49,634 bases of DNA from Chloroflexota bacterium (GTDB lineage Bacteria; Chloroflexota; Anaerolineae; UBA4142). Under the pieces are notes generated by a model, which worked only from the letters and a program-made list of their open reading frames with translations, was not told the DNA's origin and searched no databases. A program made the translations under genes and the position numbers. Shown here piece after piece: positions 8,840 through 17,224 of this stretch (its first letter is position 1; the number at the start of each line of letters is the position of its first letter). The stretch covers positions 24,647-74,280 of the forward strand of contig JAMDCU010000011.1 in the NCBI GenBank assembly GCA_023489485.1, written 5' to 3'.

Positions 8840-9964
8840 TTATCGGATCTCTTTCTGCCAGCGGTCGACAATCGCTTCTTTTTGCGTGTTCAAATTCGCC
8901 CAGTCCGCCGTCTGGAGTTTCTCAACCTGGTCAGGGGATGGGAAGAGCGACGCAATCTCAGCAGGCAGTACGGCCTTGCGGTTAATCGGCGTGTAGAAGG
9001 TCCCCGCCGAGAAGATCGCCTGTGCGGCAGGGTCCAGCGCCAGGTCGAGCAGCTTGTACGCGCCGTCAGGATTCGGGGCGTTCTTGACGATCGTCATGAC
9101 CATGCTGACAGCGTATGCGCCCTCTTTTGGATAAGCGAACTTGAACTGGGAGAGCTTTTGATTCACGGCCAACACGTCGACAAAGCCTTTCGCATCTGGC
9201 GACATCACGACCTCTCCTTGTTTGAGGAGCGTGTTCAGTTGGTCCGACGTCGTCCAGAAGGTCGGGGAGGCAGCGCGAAGTGTCTTCATGTTCTTGAAAC
9301 CGGGCTCAAGGTTCTTTTCGTCGCCACCGTCCAACCGTGCCAGCGCGAGGAGCGTCAGATAGGAGCTCGAATATGTGATGTCGCTCGACATCACTTGGCC
9401 ATTCCACTTGGGGTCGAGCAGGTCGCGCCAGGAGGTCGGGGCAGGATTCACCTTGTCGGCATTGTAGACAATGCCCCAAGGCGTCACCGAATGCACGACC
9501 CACATATTGTCTTTGGGCTGGAGCGGCTGGTAGGTGTCTTTGTAGTTGGACAGCTTGCTCACGTCGATCTTGTCGATCACGCCAGACGCGACCACATCTG
9601 GCAGAATGGGGTCGGTAAACCACGCAACGTCCATCTGGGGGTTTTCACGCTGGGTCTTGAGCTGTGCTAAACGCTGCTCGTTGTTCGCGGGGACAGTCTT
9701 GATTTTCAGTCCATAGCGTTTCTGAAACTCGTCGGCCACGGACTTGATGAACGTCTTCTCAGTGTTGCCCCCGTAGATGCCAACCACGACGGTGTCCTTG
9801 GCCGAGGACGGTGCTGCGTTCGAAGCGGCCGTCGCCGTAGGTTGGGCCGGGGACGCCGCTGGTTGCAATGCTGCTGTGGGTGCGCAACCGATGAGAACTG
9901 CTGCGGCTAGCACGATCATGGCGATGATTCGGATGAACATGGTGTTTGTAGAGCATCGTAACAT
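8840..9964 (-). CDS. Extracellular solute-binding lipoprotein, PotD/Fbp type
   Basis: The 374-aa lipoprotein has a signal peptide and lipobox (VLIGCAP) followed by an Ala/Pro/Thr linker, then a type-II periplasmic-binding fold with VVVGIYGGNTEKTF. The central MDVAWFTDPILPDVVASG matches iron(III)/thiamine/polyamine binders. It supplies ligand to the ATPase and permeases downstream (14-nt gap to the ATPase). ATG 9964 was chosen because AAAGGAG lies 4-5 nt upstream; an internal ATG at 9940 would shorten the signal peptide. In this locus the ligand may be the catabolic substrate rather than iron or a polyamine. Confidence 0.92.
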   Translation of the reverse strand: MLRCSTNTMFIRIIAMIVLAAAVLIGCAPTAALQPAASPAQPTATAASNAAPSSAKDTVVVGIYGGNTEKTFIKSVADEFQKRYGLKIKTVPANNEQRLAQLKTQRENPQMDVAWFTDPILPDVVASGVIDKIDVSKLSNYKDTYQPLQPKDNMWVVHSVTPWGIVYNADKVNPAPTSWRDLLDPKWNGQVMSSDITYSSSYLTLLALARLDGGDEKNLEPGFKNMKTLRAASPTFWTTSDQLNTLLKQGEVVMSPDAKGFVDVLAVNQKLSQFKFAYPKEGAYAVSMVMTIVKNAPNPDGAYKLLDLALDPAAQAIFSAGTFYTPINRKAVLPAEIASLFPSPDQVEKLQTADWANLNTQKEAIVDRWQKEIR

Positions 9965-9994
9965 GGGACTCCTTTCAATAAGGGGCCGCGCCGT

Positions 9995-10780
9995 CTAGTA
10001 TTGCTCTAGCAACTCGGCCTCGTGACTGGTCGTCCAGCCGCGGCGGTAATACATGCAGCGGACTATTTCCACCGGCTTGAGATAAGCAAGTTCCTCGTTC
10101 TCGGAATCGTAAAAGTTGACAGTCCCAGTCGCTTCCCACACATCGCGATTCACCACACCGGTCGTCTGGTTGCGCACCAGTTGGTGCACGGCGGGCACCT
10201 GCGGTCCCATGCCGGGAAAGTGACGGACGGCGTAGATAACGCTCGCTACGGGCAACTCATCGGTGCTCGGTTTCGTCAGTTCAATCTGCAGGTCCATGAC
10301 GCGCGCACCCTGCCGCGCGACGTAGCCGCCCAGTTTCGTGCCTGCCCCAAACGCGGGTAGCGCCGGGTTGATGCCGTGCGCGTGAATGCGAGTCAATTCC
10401 ACTTCGGCCACCTTTTTCGGCCAGCCGTTCAACCACCCAAACATCATGGACCAATCGCGGTTGACCCACAGATACGGGCTGGTCCGGCCACGTTGTCCCT
10501 TATACGAACATTCGAAGCTGATCACGCCTTCCTGGTACTGGACCCATGCGGGATCGCGCGCACCGAGCCCAGGGTCGTCGGAGTAGCACGTCAGGTCGCA
10601 AATGAAAGCAAACCCCAGACCGTTCTCAACTAGGTCCAGTTGTTCCGGGATCGCGGCCCGGACCGCAGCGGGGTCGGCACGAAACACTACGGTTAGGTAC
10701 GTACCGCCATAGTGGTGCGGCGTCGGGAGCATCAACGACGCCTTGCCGGTCGGCGAAAATGGATTGCTGTAGCCTCTCAT
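9995..10780 (-). CDS. Acetoacetate decarboxylase family protein
   Basis: The 261-aa protein has the ADC-fold motifs. It includes FECSYKGQRGRTSPY, and GWLNGWPKKVAEV with Lys122-Lys123 at the site of the Schiff-base lysine and its pKa-tuning neighbour. Classical members decarboxylate acetoacetate; many homologues act as aldolase-dehydratases or on other beta-keto acids. The keto substrate here is unknown but would suit an intermediate after C-C cleavage. An AGGAGG site lies about 10 nt before the ATG. It follows the second PrpD gene after 125 nt with no other feature and precedes the ABC binding protein by 30 nt. Confidence 0.87.
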   Translation of the reverse strand: MRGYSNPFSPTGKASLMLPTPHHYGGTYLTVVFRADPAAVRAAIPEQLDLVENGLGFAFICDLTCYSDDPGLGARDPAWVQYQEGVISFECSYKGQRGRTSPYLWVNRDWSMMFGWLNGWPKKVAEVELTRIHAHGINPALPAFGAGTKLGGYVARQGARVMDLQIELTKPSTDELPVASVIYAVRHFPGMGPQVPAVHQLVRNQTTGVVNRDVWEATGTVNFYDSENEELAYLKPVEIVRCMYYRRGWTTSHEAELLEQY

Positions 10781-10905
10781 TACCCTGCATCTCCTCCTTG
10801 AAGTATGCTTTATGAACCGAGAGAATTGGCCGTGCTCTAAAGGGCCAAGGATGGTGGCGCCCGGATGCTCCCCATATGTATGCCTCCGTGGCGTGCGCCC
10901 GCATT

Positions 10906-12264
10906 CTAGATCAGCGCGACGAACTCTTGCAATGTGTTACTATCGAGCGTGCGGATTACATCGCCGAGATGGCGGGCGTGTGGCTCGGATACGAGCGTCG
11001 TCGCATTGGCAAGGAATTTGGCGTACAGCTCCTCCCAACTCGCGGGGTTTTCCGGCTCACCCTTGGCGAGACCGACCTCGGCGCGCCACACCCTGTCCTG
11101 ACCATCAACGAGGGTGACAGTTGCGCCTCTCTGGTTGGGGTACATGCCTTCCCACAACTCGCTGACACTAAGGTCCACCCGGTCTGCCAATGCCTGGATT
11201 TCCGCGTCGGCGACATTGGTTTCCGAGTATTTGTCCGAGCCCGCGTCCTGTTTCAGGAGTGCCAGCGCGACCGAGAACGGGATCGAAAACCGCGCGGCAG
11301 AGGGCGTGGGCGGATGAGCGATGCCTGCCAGACGCACGCCCGCGGCATATGTTTCGACAGTAATCCTCTGGATAGAATGAGGATCGACCTGCCCGCTCCG
11401 CGCCGCCTCCAGCGCGGCGTCGATGCAAGCATGGGCATGGCGGCATGCCGCATACAGCTTGTCGTAGGTATTCTCGATCGCGTAGGTTTGTCCCAAGCCG
11501 TCGGTCAAAACCTCGATCTGTACTTGATCAGCGAACGCCTTGAGAAAGCCGTCCTCCCCCTCAAAGATGGCGAGTGGGCCGGGGGCGCCTCTTTGGGCGA
11601 GGATACTCGAGAAGAGACCGGAGGCTGCTGCACGCCCCGGATTGATCGGTTTGGATTTGGCACCTTCCAATTCGTGATTCACCTGCAATAGTCCGCCCGC
11701 CTGCAAGCCTGCCAGTCCTAATGCGTTCACTGTTTGGGCAGGCGAGAGGCGCAGAATGCAGGCCGCACCGGCGGACGCACCGAATGACCCGGCAATCCCC
11801 GTTGCGTGGAAACCGCGTTTCAAACTGGACGGGTTGATCGCGGCGCCGACGCGTATCATGACTTCGTAACCGGCCACAACGCCAGCAAGAAATTCACACC
11901 CGCTCGCGCCGGTTATTTCTGCCGCCGCAAGCGCGGCCGGAATCACGACCGTGCCAGGATGGAGCGCGGCAAACCGGTGACCGTCATCCATGTCGATGGC
12001 GTGTGCACACACTGCGTTGCCAAAGGCGGCATTCAGCGCGGGGATTTTTGCGCGAGTTTGAAGCAGCGTCGCCTCTGGCTTGCCGCCGAGGTCAGCGAAG
12101 TAGTTAACCACGAGCCGGGGAAATTCCATCGAGGCATACCCAGCAAACGCCACGCCTACCAAGTCGAGCACGCGCAGTTTGGCTTGCGCGATGACCGGCG
12201 CGGGCAGGCGCTCAAAACGGACGTTCCCGATAAAATCTGCGAGGGCGGTTGAGATGGTATCCAT
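10906..12264 (-). CDS. MmgE/PrpD family protein (second of three)
   Basis: The 452-aa protein has the MmgE/PrpD signature blocks. These include AHAIDMDDGHRFAALHPGT near residue 85, the active-site region with a DDGH motif, and the C-terminal AGIAHPPTPSAARFSIPF. The family includes 2-methylcitrate dehydratase and cis-aconitate decarboxylase. It starts 3 nt after the CitE-type lyase stop, implying coupled translation. Having three diverged copies in one operon suggests successive dehydrations/isomerisations or related substrates rather than redundancy (inference). Confidence 0.87.
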   Translation of the reverse strand: MDTISTALADFIGNVRFERLPAPVIAQAKLRVLDLVGVAFAGYASMEFPRLVVNYFADLGGKPEATLLQTRAKIPALNAAFGNAVCAHAIDMDDGHRFAALHPGTVVIPAALAAAEITGASGCEFLAGVVAGYEVMIRVGAAINPSSLKRGFHATGIAGSFGASAGAACILRLSPAQTVNALGLAGLQAGGLLQVNHELEGAKSKPINPGRAAASGLFSSILAQRGAPGPLAIFEGEDGFLKAFADQVQIEVLTDGLGQTYAIENTYDKLYAACRHAHACIDAALEAARSGQVDPHSIQRITVETYAAGVRLAGIAHPPTPSAARFSIPFSVALALLKQDAGSDKYSETNVADAEIQALADRVDLSVSELWEGMYPNQRGATVTLVDGQDRVWRAEVGLAKGEPENPASWEELYAKFLANATTLVSEPHARHLGDVIRTLDSNTLQEFVALI

Positions 12265-12267
12265 AGG

Positions 12268-13203
12268 TTAGGCTGGGCTGGCCTGTGCCAGCACTCTCTG
12301 TTTCTCTTTAGCCACGAGACGTTCGTCCATCGCGACGAGACTAGCGGCACGCCGATAAGAACCATAGTCGATCATCTTTCCGCCGACCGAGGTCGCCCCG
12401 AGCCCTTTGGCCCGCGCCTCCTCATATGCCGTAATGACCTTGTGGGCTAGGTCAAGTTCTTCGGCTGCGGGTGAAAAGACCTGGTTGGTGGGGGCAATGT
12501 GGCGCGGGTAGACGAGCAGCTTGCCGGTGAACCCGACGAGCCGCGCTTGATGCGCCTCGTGCACAAGGCCATCCAAGTCGATCACAAGGCCGAAGAAAGG
12601 CGTGTCGAATGCGAGGACATTTGCAGCGCGTGCTGCCAGGGCAATGCAGGCACGCGGGTGCGACGCCATCAGGAAACGGTCCTCGGGCGAGAGGCTAGTC
12701 ACACCCATGCCAATGCCTAGTTCGCGCGAGTAATCGCCCGCGCCAAAGCCGAGCGCAATCACGCGCTTGCTGGCCGAGGTGATTTCGGCTGCCGCCGCGA
12801 TGCCGCGCGGGCTTTCGATAAGCGCGATGATGGCGAGCGACTGCGCCGCCAGCCCCCGGCGCGCTTCGTGATTGGTCAAGAGTGCATCGAGCCGAATCAT
12901 GTCCTCGGCACGCTCGGCCTTGGGCAGCATGATCCCATCCAGCCCGTCAACGATGACGTAATCTAGATCTTGCTCCGTGAATCCCGTATCAAAAGAATTG
13001 ACGCGCACGAAGACATCGAGTTCATGACGCTTCAGGGTGCCAATAGCGTCTCTGGCAAATATCCTCCCCGTCTCTTTCTCTGCCAACGGGCAGGCGTCTT
13101 CCAAATCCAGGATAACCGCGTCCTCGCCCTCAGTGGCAGCCGACAAGATCATTCTCCAACTATTCGCAGGAACAAAAAGCAGCGTCCTTAAAATCCTATC
13201 CAC
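12268..13203 (-). CDS. CoA ester lyase, CitE/malyl-CoA lyase family
   Basis: The 311-aa protein shows the HpcH/HpaI-CitE TIM-barrel landmarks: LRTLLFVPANSWRMI, AVILDLEDACP, LPKAERAEDM, ALIESPRGI with the metal-binding Glu, and GFGAGDYSRELGI. Such enzymes split beta-hydroxyacyl-CoA (malyl-, citramalyl- or methylmalyl-CoA) into acetyl- or propionyl-CoA plus a 2-oxo acid. The GTG start at 13203 overlaps the CoA-ligase alpha stop by 8 nt; the next Met follows the FVPAN motif and would remove it. Pairing with a SucCD-like ligase mirrors malate thiokinase plus malyl-CoA lyase. The precise ester is not known. Confidence 0.88.
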   Translation of the reverse strand: MDRILRTLLFVPANSWRMILSAATEGEDAVILDLEDACPLAEKETGRIFARDAIGTLKRHELDVFVRVNSFDTGFTEQDLDYVIVDGLDGIMLPKAERAEDMIRLDALLTNHEARRGLAAQSLAIIALIESPRGIAAAAEITSASKRVIALGFGAGDYSRELGIGMGVTSLSPEDRFLMASHPRACIALAARAANVLAFDTPFFGLVIDLDGLVHEAHQARLVGFTGKLLVYPRHIAPTNQVFSPAAEELDLAHKVITAYEEARAKGLGATSVGGKMIDYGSYRRAASLVAMDERLVAKEKQRVLAQASPA

Positions 13204-14122
13204 CGGCAACCTCCCTTCCCAGCCCGAAAATCTGCTTAAGCGTGGGACCAATGTCTTCGGGGCGGTTGACCACATATGCGCCGACATCGCGGAGGGCTTG
13301 CATCTTGCTTTCGGCCGACCCCTTGCCACCTTCGACAATGGCGCTCGCGTGGGAGAACCGCAGGCCTCCCGGAAGCCCGCGTCCGGCAATAAAGGCCACC
13401 ATTGGCTTGGTATAGCCGCCTGCACGGATGATCTCGGCGGCTTCTTCTTCCATCGGGGTCCCGATTTCGCCAAAGTAGACAATCCCATCCGTTGTGCTGT
13501 CGGCCTGATAGAGAGGCAATATCTCTGCGAGGGTGGTCCCGAGAATCGGCTCGGAGCCAAGGTGCACGGCGGTGCTCACGCCAAACCCCGCCTGGCAGAC
13601 TGCCCAGCTCAGCGTACTCGTCTGCCCGCCGCTGCGGGAGACGACCCCGATCCGCCCCGGTTTGAACGCAATCTTGGGCAAATCCGAAGAGCCCATAAAG
13701 CCGCCCAGCCCACCGAGCGACGCCTTGCCCGGCGTGACGACGCCGGCCGAGCCTGGCCCAATCAAGCGGATATTCTTTTGGCGCGCGTGCGCGACAATCT
13801 CCAACGTGTCGTGCAGGGGCACGCGCTCGACGCGCATCAGCACTGTATGGATCCCGGCATCAAACGCTTCGAACACAGCTGCTTTAGCCTCCGGTCCCGG
13901 CACCACGACGACAGAGGCGTCCATCTCGCCCATCGCTTCAATCGCCTGTTTGACGGTCGAAAACACCGGCACGCCCCAGACCGATTCCCCTCCCCGCCCC
14001 GGTGTCACTCCGGCCACGACGCGTGTACCGACCTCGATCATTCGACGCGCCACGCCTTGCCCAAAGCGACCTGTAATACCTTGAACAAGAACGCGGGTCG
14101 AGCCATCGATTAAAACCGGCAT
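13196..14122 (-). CDS. Succinate/malate-CoA ligase alpha-subunit-like protein
   Basis: This 308-aa protein resembles SucD/MtkB. The N-terminal CoA-binding Rossmann part reads VLVQGITGRFGQGVARRM, and the phospho-His loop RFSHASAIVEGGKGSA near residue 265 matches the GHAGA phosphohistidine region of SucD. It should form acyl-CoA from a dicarboxylate with ATP together with the beta-like subunit at 14447. ATG 14122 overlaps the ferredoxin-like stop by 1 nt (TGATG); GTG 14125 is an alternative. Alpha and beta are unusually separated by the ferredoxin-like gene. Substrate inferred as malate or a substituted succinate. Confidence 0.87.
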   Translation of the reverse strand: MPVLIDGSTRVLVQGITGRFGQGVARRMIEVGTRVVAGVTPGRGGESVWGVPVFSTVKQAIEAMGEMDASVVVVPGPEAKAAVFEAFDAGIHTVLMRVERVPLHDTLEIVAHARQKNIRLIGPGSAGVVTPGKASLGGLGGFMGSSDLPKIAFKPGRIGVVSRSGGQTSTLSWAVCQAGFGVSTAVHLGSEPILGTTLAEILPLYQADSTTDGIVYFGEIGTPMEEEAAEIIRAGGYTKPMVAFIAGRGLPGGLRFSHASAIVEGGKGSAESKMQALRDVGAYVVNRPEDIGPTLKQIFGLGREVAGG

Positions 14123-14454
14123 CACACGCCTCCTCTCGCCAGCCTATCGCGGTATTCGGTCAGTCCCGGTAGAGGCACGGCGATAGCGACACACCCGGTT
14201 CCCTTGCGCGAGCAACTGTACTCGCAGGCAAGGCACTCGTTGTCCAGCCGTTCGATCTCGTCGAGGTTGGTGACGGCGAGCACCGGCCGGTTCCGCTCGA
14301 TCTTCAATATGTTGCGCCCGTAGAGGCGACACGCTTTGACGCATGCAAACGCGCACGCCGGGTTGGACGCGTTGCTGATCGCGGGCTCACACCGAGAGTA
14401 GTCTATGGTGATCTCGATCTTGCGCGCACGTATGACGAGTTGATTGTCAGGCAT
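14122..14454 (-). CDS. Small cysteine-rich ferredoxin-like protein between CoA-ligase subunits
   Basis: This 110-aa protein has two Cys groups: NPACAFACVKACRLYG near residue 32 (C-x3-C-x3-C) and ECLACEYSCSRKGTGC near residue 74 (C-x2-C-x3-C-x6-C), plus a Cys near residue 21. The spacing resembles, but does not equal, the classical C-x2-C-x2-C-x3-C of 2[4Fe-4S] ferredoxins. It overlaps the beta-like gene by 8 nt and the alpha-like gene by 1 nt, so all three are likely made in fixed ratio. It may pass electrons to or from the locus dehydrogenases or be an accessory subunit of the ligase (inference). Confidence 0.7.
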   Translation of the reverse strand: MPDNQLVIRARKIEITIDYSRCEPAISNASNPACAFACVKACRLYGRNILKIERNRPVLAVTNLDEIERLDNECLACEYSCSRKGTGCVAIAVPLPGLTEYRDRLARGGV

Positions 14455-15733
14455 GGCTACCGTCCTCGGCCCCGTATTTCTCGCGCTGGTACTGCGTGGT
14501 GAGTTCCAGCACCCGGTCGGCGATAAAGTCCGTGTGGTAAATGTGCTCCCGACCGTAGAGTTCCCAGCGGAGCGGCAAGCCTTTTAACCCTTCGCGGATG
14601 ATCTCGTGTGACTCGCGTTCCTTGTTGCCCGCAATCAGGAGGATAACAGGAAAACCGAGACGGTTCGCGGCCTCTTCACGCAACGCCTTGACGACAGCGT
14701 GCGCATGGTGCCATTGTTCCTGGTTTGCCAGTACCGCGCCCATGAGTACATAGCCATCAACAGGCTGGGAGAGGATGCATTTGATCACACGATAGATTTT
14801 GCTCGCCGTCGGGTCGCCGCTTGTGTCCGCATAGTTGGCAATCTTAAACCCGCGCGTCACGAACGCGCTTGCGCCGAGCATCGCGCCGCCGCCACCAATG
14901 CCATGAAAGCCAAGCCACCCGCGCCCCTCAATCGTCGGGACCATTTGCGAAAAATAGCCGGTCCCCCGATAATCGTCGGCTTCGATCGACCAGGCAATCT
15001 CTTCTAGCGGTGTCGGCGGGCGCTCCATGTCGCGTGGGAGTGTGATACCTAGCCCGGGATGACGGAACACCGAGTTGTCGTCGATGGTAATGCGGCAGTC
15101 GGCCGCACACAGCTGTCCATCGCGGGTGAGCACGAGCGGGTTGATTTCCGCGGCGCGAGCGTCGTTCGCCTTGAACGCGGCATACAGCTTGCACACCGCA
15201 TCGGACAACTGCGCGTGCACCGCGCCGGAGAGCGGCGAATCGGATGCGACGCCCGCAATCAGTCGTTCAGCATCGGCGGGCGTGATGCCACTGAGATAGT
15301 CAACCGTGAGAGTCCCAACCCGGTCGGGCTGTTTCGCCGCAACTTCTTCGATCCCGGTCCCACCCACCGTGCTGAACATGAGGACGGGACCCTTGACCTT
15401 ATGCGAGGCGTTCACGATAATACCGGCGTAAAACTCCTCAACGACGTCGAGCCGCTCCTCGACAAGAACGATGTGGACGGGTAGACCTTTTATAGTGCTG
15501 CCCAGAATCCGGCGCGCAGCCGCTGCGGCTTCTTCCGGCGTGGACGCAAACGCAATGCCGCCCGCCTGAAAGCGTCCGGTCGCCCAGACCTGTGCCTTAA
15601 TAGCCACGGGTCGCCCGATTTCTTGGGCAATTTGTCGCGCTGCTTCCGCGGTCGAAGCACATTTGCCCGCGGGCGTGGCGATGCCCGCCGCCATCAGGAT
15701 GGTCTTGCCTTGATACTCATATAGTCTTGCCAT
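14447..15733 (-). CDS. Succinate/malate-CoA ligase beta-subunit-like protein (ATP-grasp)
   Basis: The 428-aa protein opens with MARLYEYQGKTILMAAGIATP, as in SucC/MtkA. It has ATP-grasp features (RPVAIKAQVWATGRFQAGG, then LVEERLDVVEEFYAG) and the metal-site block AAEINPLVLTRDGQL. It pairs with the alpha-like subunit at 13196 for ATP-dependent CoA activation of a dicarboxylate. ATG 15733 was chosen because AGAGG lies 4 nt upstream and homology starts there; the frame is open to 15760. It overlaps the upstream PrpD gene by 17 nt. Confidence 0.87.
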   Translation of the reverse strand: MARLYEYQGKTILMAAGIATPAGKCASTAEAARQIAQEIGRPVAIKAQVWATGRFQAGGIAFASTPEEAAAAARRILGSTIKGLPVHIVLVEERLDVVEEFYAGIIVNASHKVKGPVLMFSTVGGTGIEEVAAKQPDRVGTLTVDYLSGITPADAERLIAGVASDSPLSGAVHAQLSDAVCKLYAAFKANDARAAEINPLVLTRDGQLCAADCRITIDDNSVFRHPGLGITLPRDMERPPTPLEEIAWSIEADDYRGTGYFSQMVPTIEGRGWLGFHGIGGGGAMLGASAFVTRGFKIANYADTSGDPTASKIYRVIKCILSQPVDGYVLMGAVLANQEQWHHAHAVVKALREEAANRLGFPVILLIAGNKERESHEIIREGLKGLPLRWELYGREHIYHTDFIADRVLELTTQYQREKYGAEDGSHA

Positions 15734-17132
15734 CGGTCCTCTCGTCGAACCGGGAGACAATCAGCCGGTTCAATGTGCCAATGTCGTCCAGATGCTCCAG
15801 GTCAAACACGCGGTCCACGATCTCCTGTATCTGCCCTGCCGACATCTGATCACATACGGTGCGCTGGAACTTGTCAATCACCTCTGCATCTGTCATTGGA
15901 TTGCGGGCGTGCCCGCGTGGGTTGTCTACCCGGCAACGATACGTCGCCCCCGCGTGCGTGGTGATTTCGGAAATGCCTGCCGGGCGCGCCTTGTCCAGCG
16001 TGGGATCCCCCACCAGGACGACCTTGTCTATGAGTTCCCGGACGCGCGGATCCTCAAATTTGGCAGGGGTGAACTGCGCGGGTCCAATGGTGCGATCGAT
16101 GATGGCAATCGCTGTCAAATAGTATGAGCTGTGGTCGGCAGTTTCCTTGTTCCGGGGGTATTTCTTGACCGGGTCGCCCGTATGCTGGGCGCAGCGCTGG
16201 CTCGTCGTGATTCTTACCGCGGCGACGTCTTCCGGTCTGATGTCGTGCTCGTTGACCAGCGTCAACGTCGCCGCGAGGTGACCGTGCGTGGAGAAATCGG
16301 CAATGATGCCCTTGATGCAGGCATCGCGGATGGCGAACTTACCCTTGAGATTGGTGAGCGGGGTAATGTCATACTCACCGTTCATGACCGACTGAATAAA
16401 CCCGTCGTGCCCTTCGATGACCGAGGTGGGACCGGTGAACCCCTTTTGCGCCATGAGTGCGGCGGAGATACCCGCCTGTGCCATCGTCGGGAACCGGATG
16501 TTCTTAGTCATCGTGTATTCTTCAGCAGGCGTGTCCAGTATGCCGAGGACAGCGTGACAACTCGCGGCGATCCCGACTGCGTTCGCGATCTGCTCCGCAT
16601 CCAACCCGAGGAGCTTGCCTGCGACAATGGGCATGATATATGCACCGCGCGTATCGCCATTCCACCCTTTTTTCTCGATTCCCGCGCCGCGCACCCCTTC
16701 GAGGAAGGCCAGTGACAGGTCATAGCCCAACACAATGGCGGTGATAATGTCGGGCCCGCCGAGGTGTTGTCGCTCGCCCACCGCGAGGATGCCGGGTATC
16801 ACTTCGCTGGGATGGTAGCCGGTGCGGTATGTTTCACCCTGTAGAATAAACGCGGTGTCGTTGTAATCCAGAAACCGGACCATCGCGCCGTTTGCGAACG
16901 CAGCATTCAGGCACGAGGTCCGCTGGCCGCTGCCAAACACGGTGGCCTCTTCTGGGTGGCGCAGTTCCTTGATATACGCCTGGATAGCCTCGTTGGCCTT
17001 GCTCGCAACGCCCCCCATTGCGCATCCCAGCGTATCCAGCAGTATGCGTTTGACGTAGTGGACTACATCGGCCGGCAGATCTTGATAGGTCAACTCCTGA
17101 CTGTATCTGGCGAGCTCATAGGCAATAGTCAT
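15717..17132 (-). CDS. MmgE/PrpD family protein (third of three)
   Basis: This 471-aa protein is the longest of three MmgE/PrpD members. It has LLDTLGCAMGG near residue 35, FLDYNDTAFILQGETYRTGYH (in place of the D-x-D-D-x-H region) and THAGATYRCRVDNPRGH near the end. Retention of PrpD core residues suggests a dehydratase, isomerase or decarboxylase on a polycarboxylate. ATG 17132 was chosen: GGAG lies about 8 nt upstream and the earlier frame has no homology. It follows the hydantoinase by 92 nt and overlaps the ligase beta gene by 17 nt. Confidence 0.86.
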   Translation of the reverse strand: MTIAYELARYSQELTYQDLPADVVHYVKRILLDTLGCAMGGVASKANEAIQAYIKELRHPEEATVFGSGQRTSCLNAAFANGAMVRFLDYNDTAFILQGETYRTGYHPSEVIPGILAVGERQHLGGPDIITAIVLGYDLSLAFLEGVRGAGIEKKGWNGDTRGAYIMPIVAGKLLGLDAEQIANAVGIAASCHAVLGILDTPAEEYTMTKNIRFPTMAQAGISAALMAQKGFTGPTSVIEGHDGFIQSVMNGEYDITPLTNLKGKFAIRDACIKGIIADFSTHGHLAATLTLVNEHDIRPEDVAAVRITTSQRCAQHTGDPVKKYPRNKETADHSSYYLTAIAIIDRTIGPAQFTPAKFEDPRVRELIDKVVLVGDPTLDKARPAGISEITTHAGATYRCRVDNPRGHARNPMTDAEVIDKFQRTVCDQMSAGQIQEIVDRVFDLEHLDDIGTLNRLIVSRFDERTDGKTI

Positions 17133-17224
17133 CCCAGGTCTCCGTAGTGGGTACTTGGACGAGCAAGAGCGCGCAAAGTCACGTCGTCGAAAGCGCCCCA
17201 AGGGTCATGCCGGCTGCTGATGCG

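Noticed and set aside
7914-8996. 360-codon plus-strand frame opposite the PotA-type ATPase
   Set aside because: The opposite strand has Walker A, signature and Walker B motifs; this frame has none.
13037-14113. 358-codon plus-strand frame opposite the SucD-like gene
   Set aside because: No motifs and low-complexity composition; the minus strand carries the phospho-His loop.
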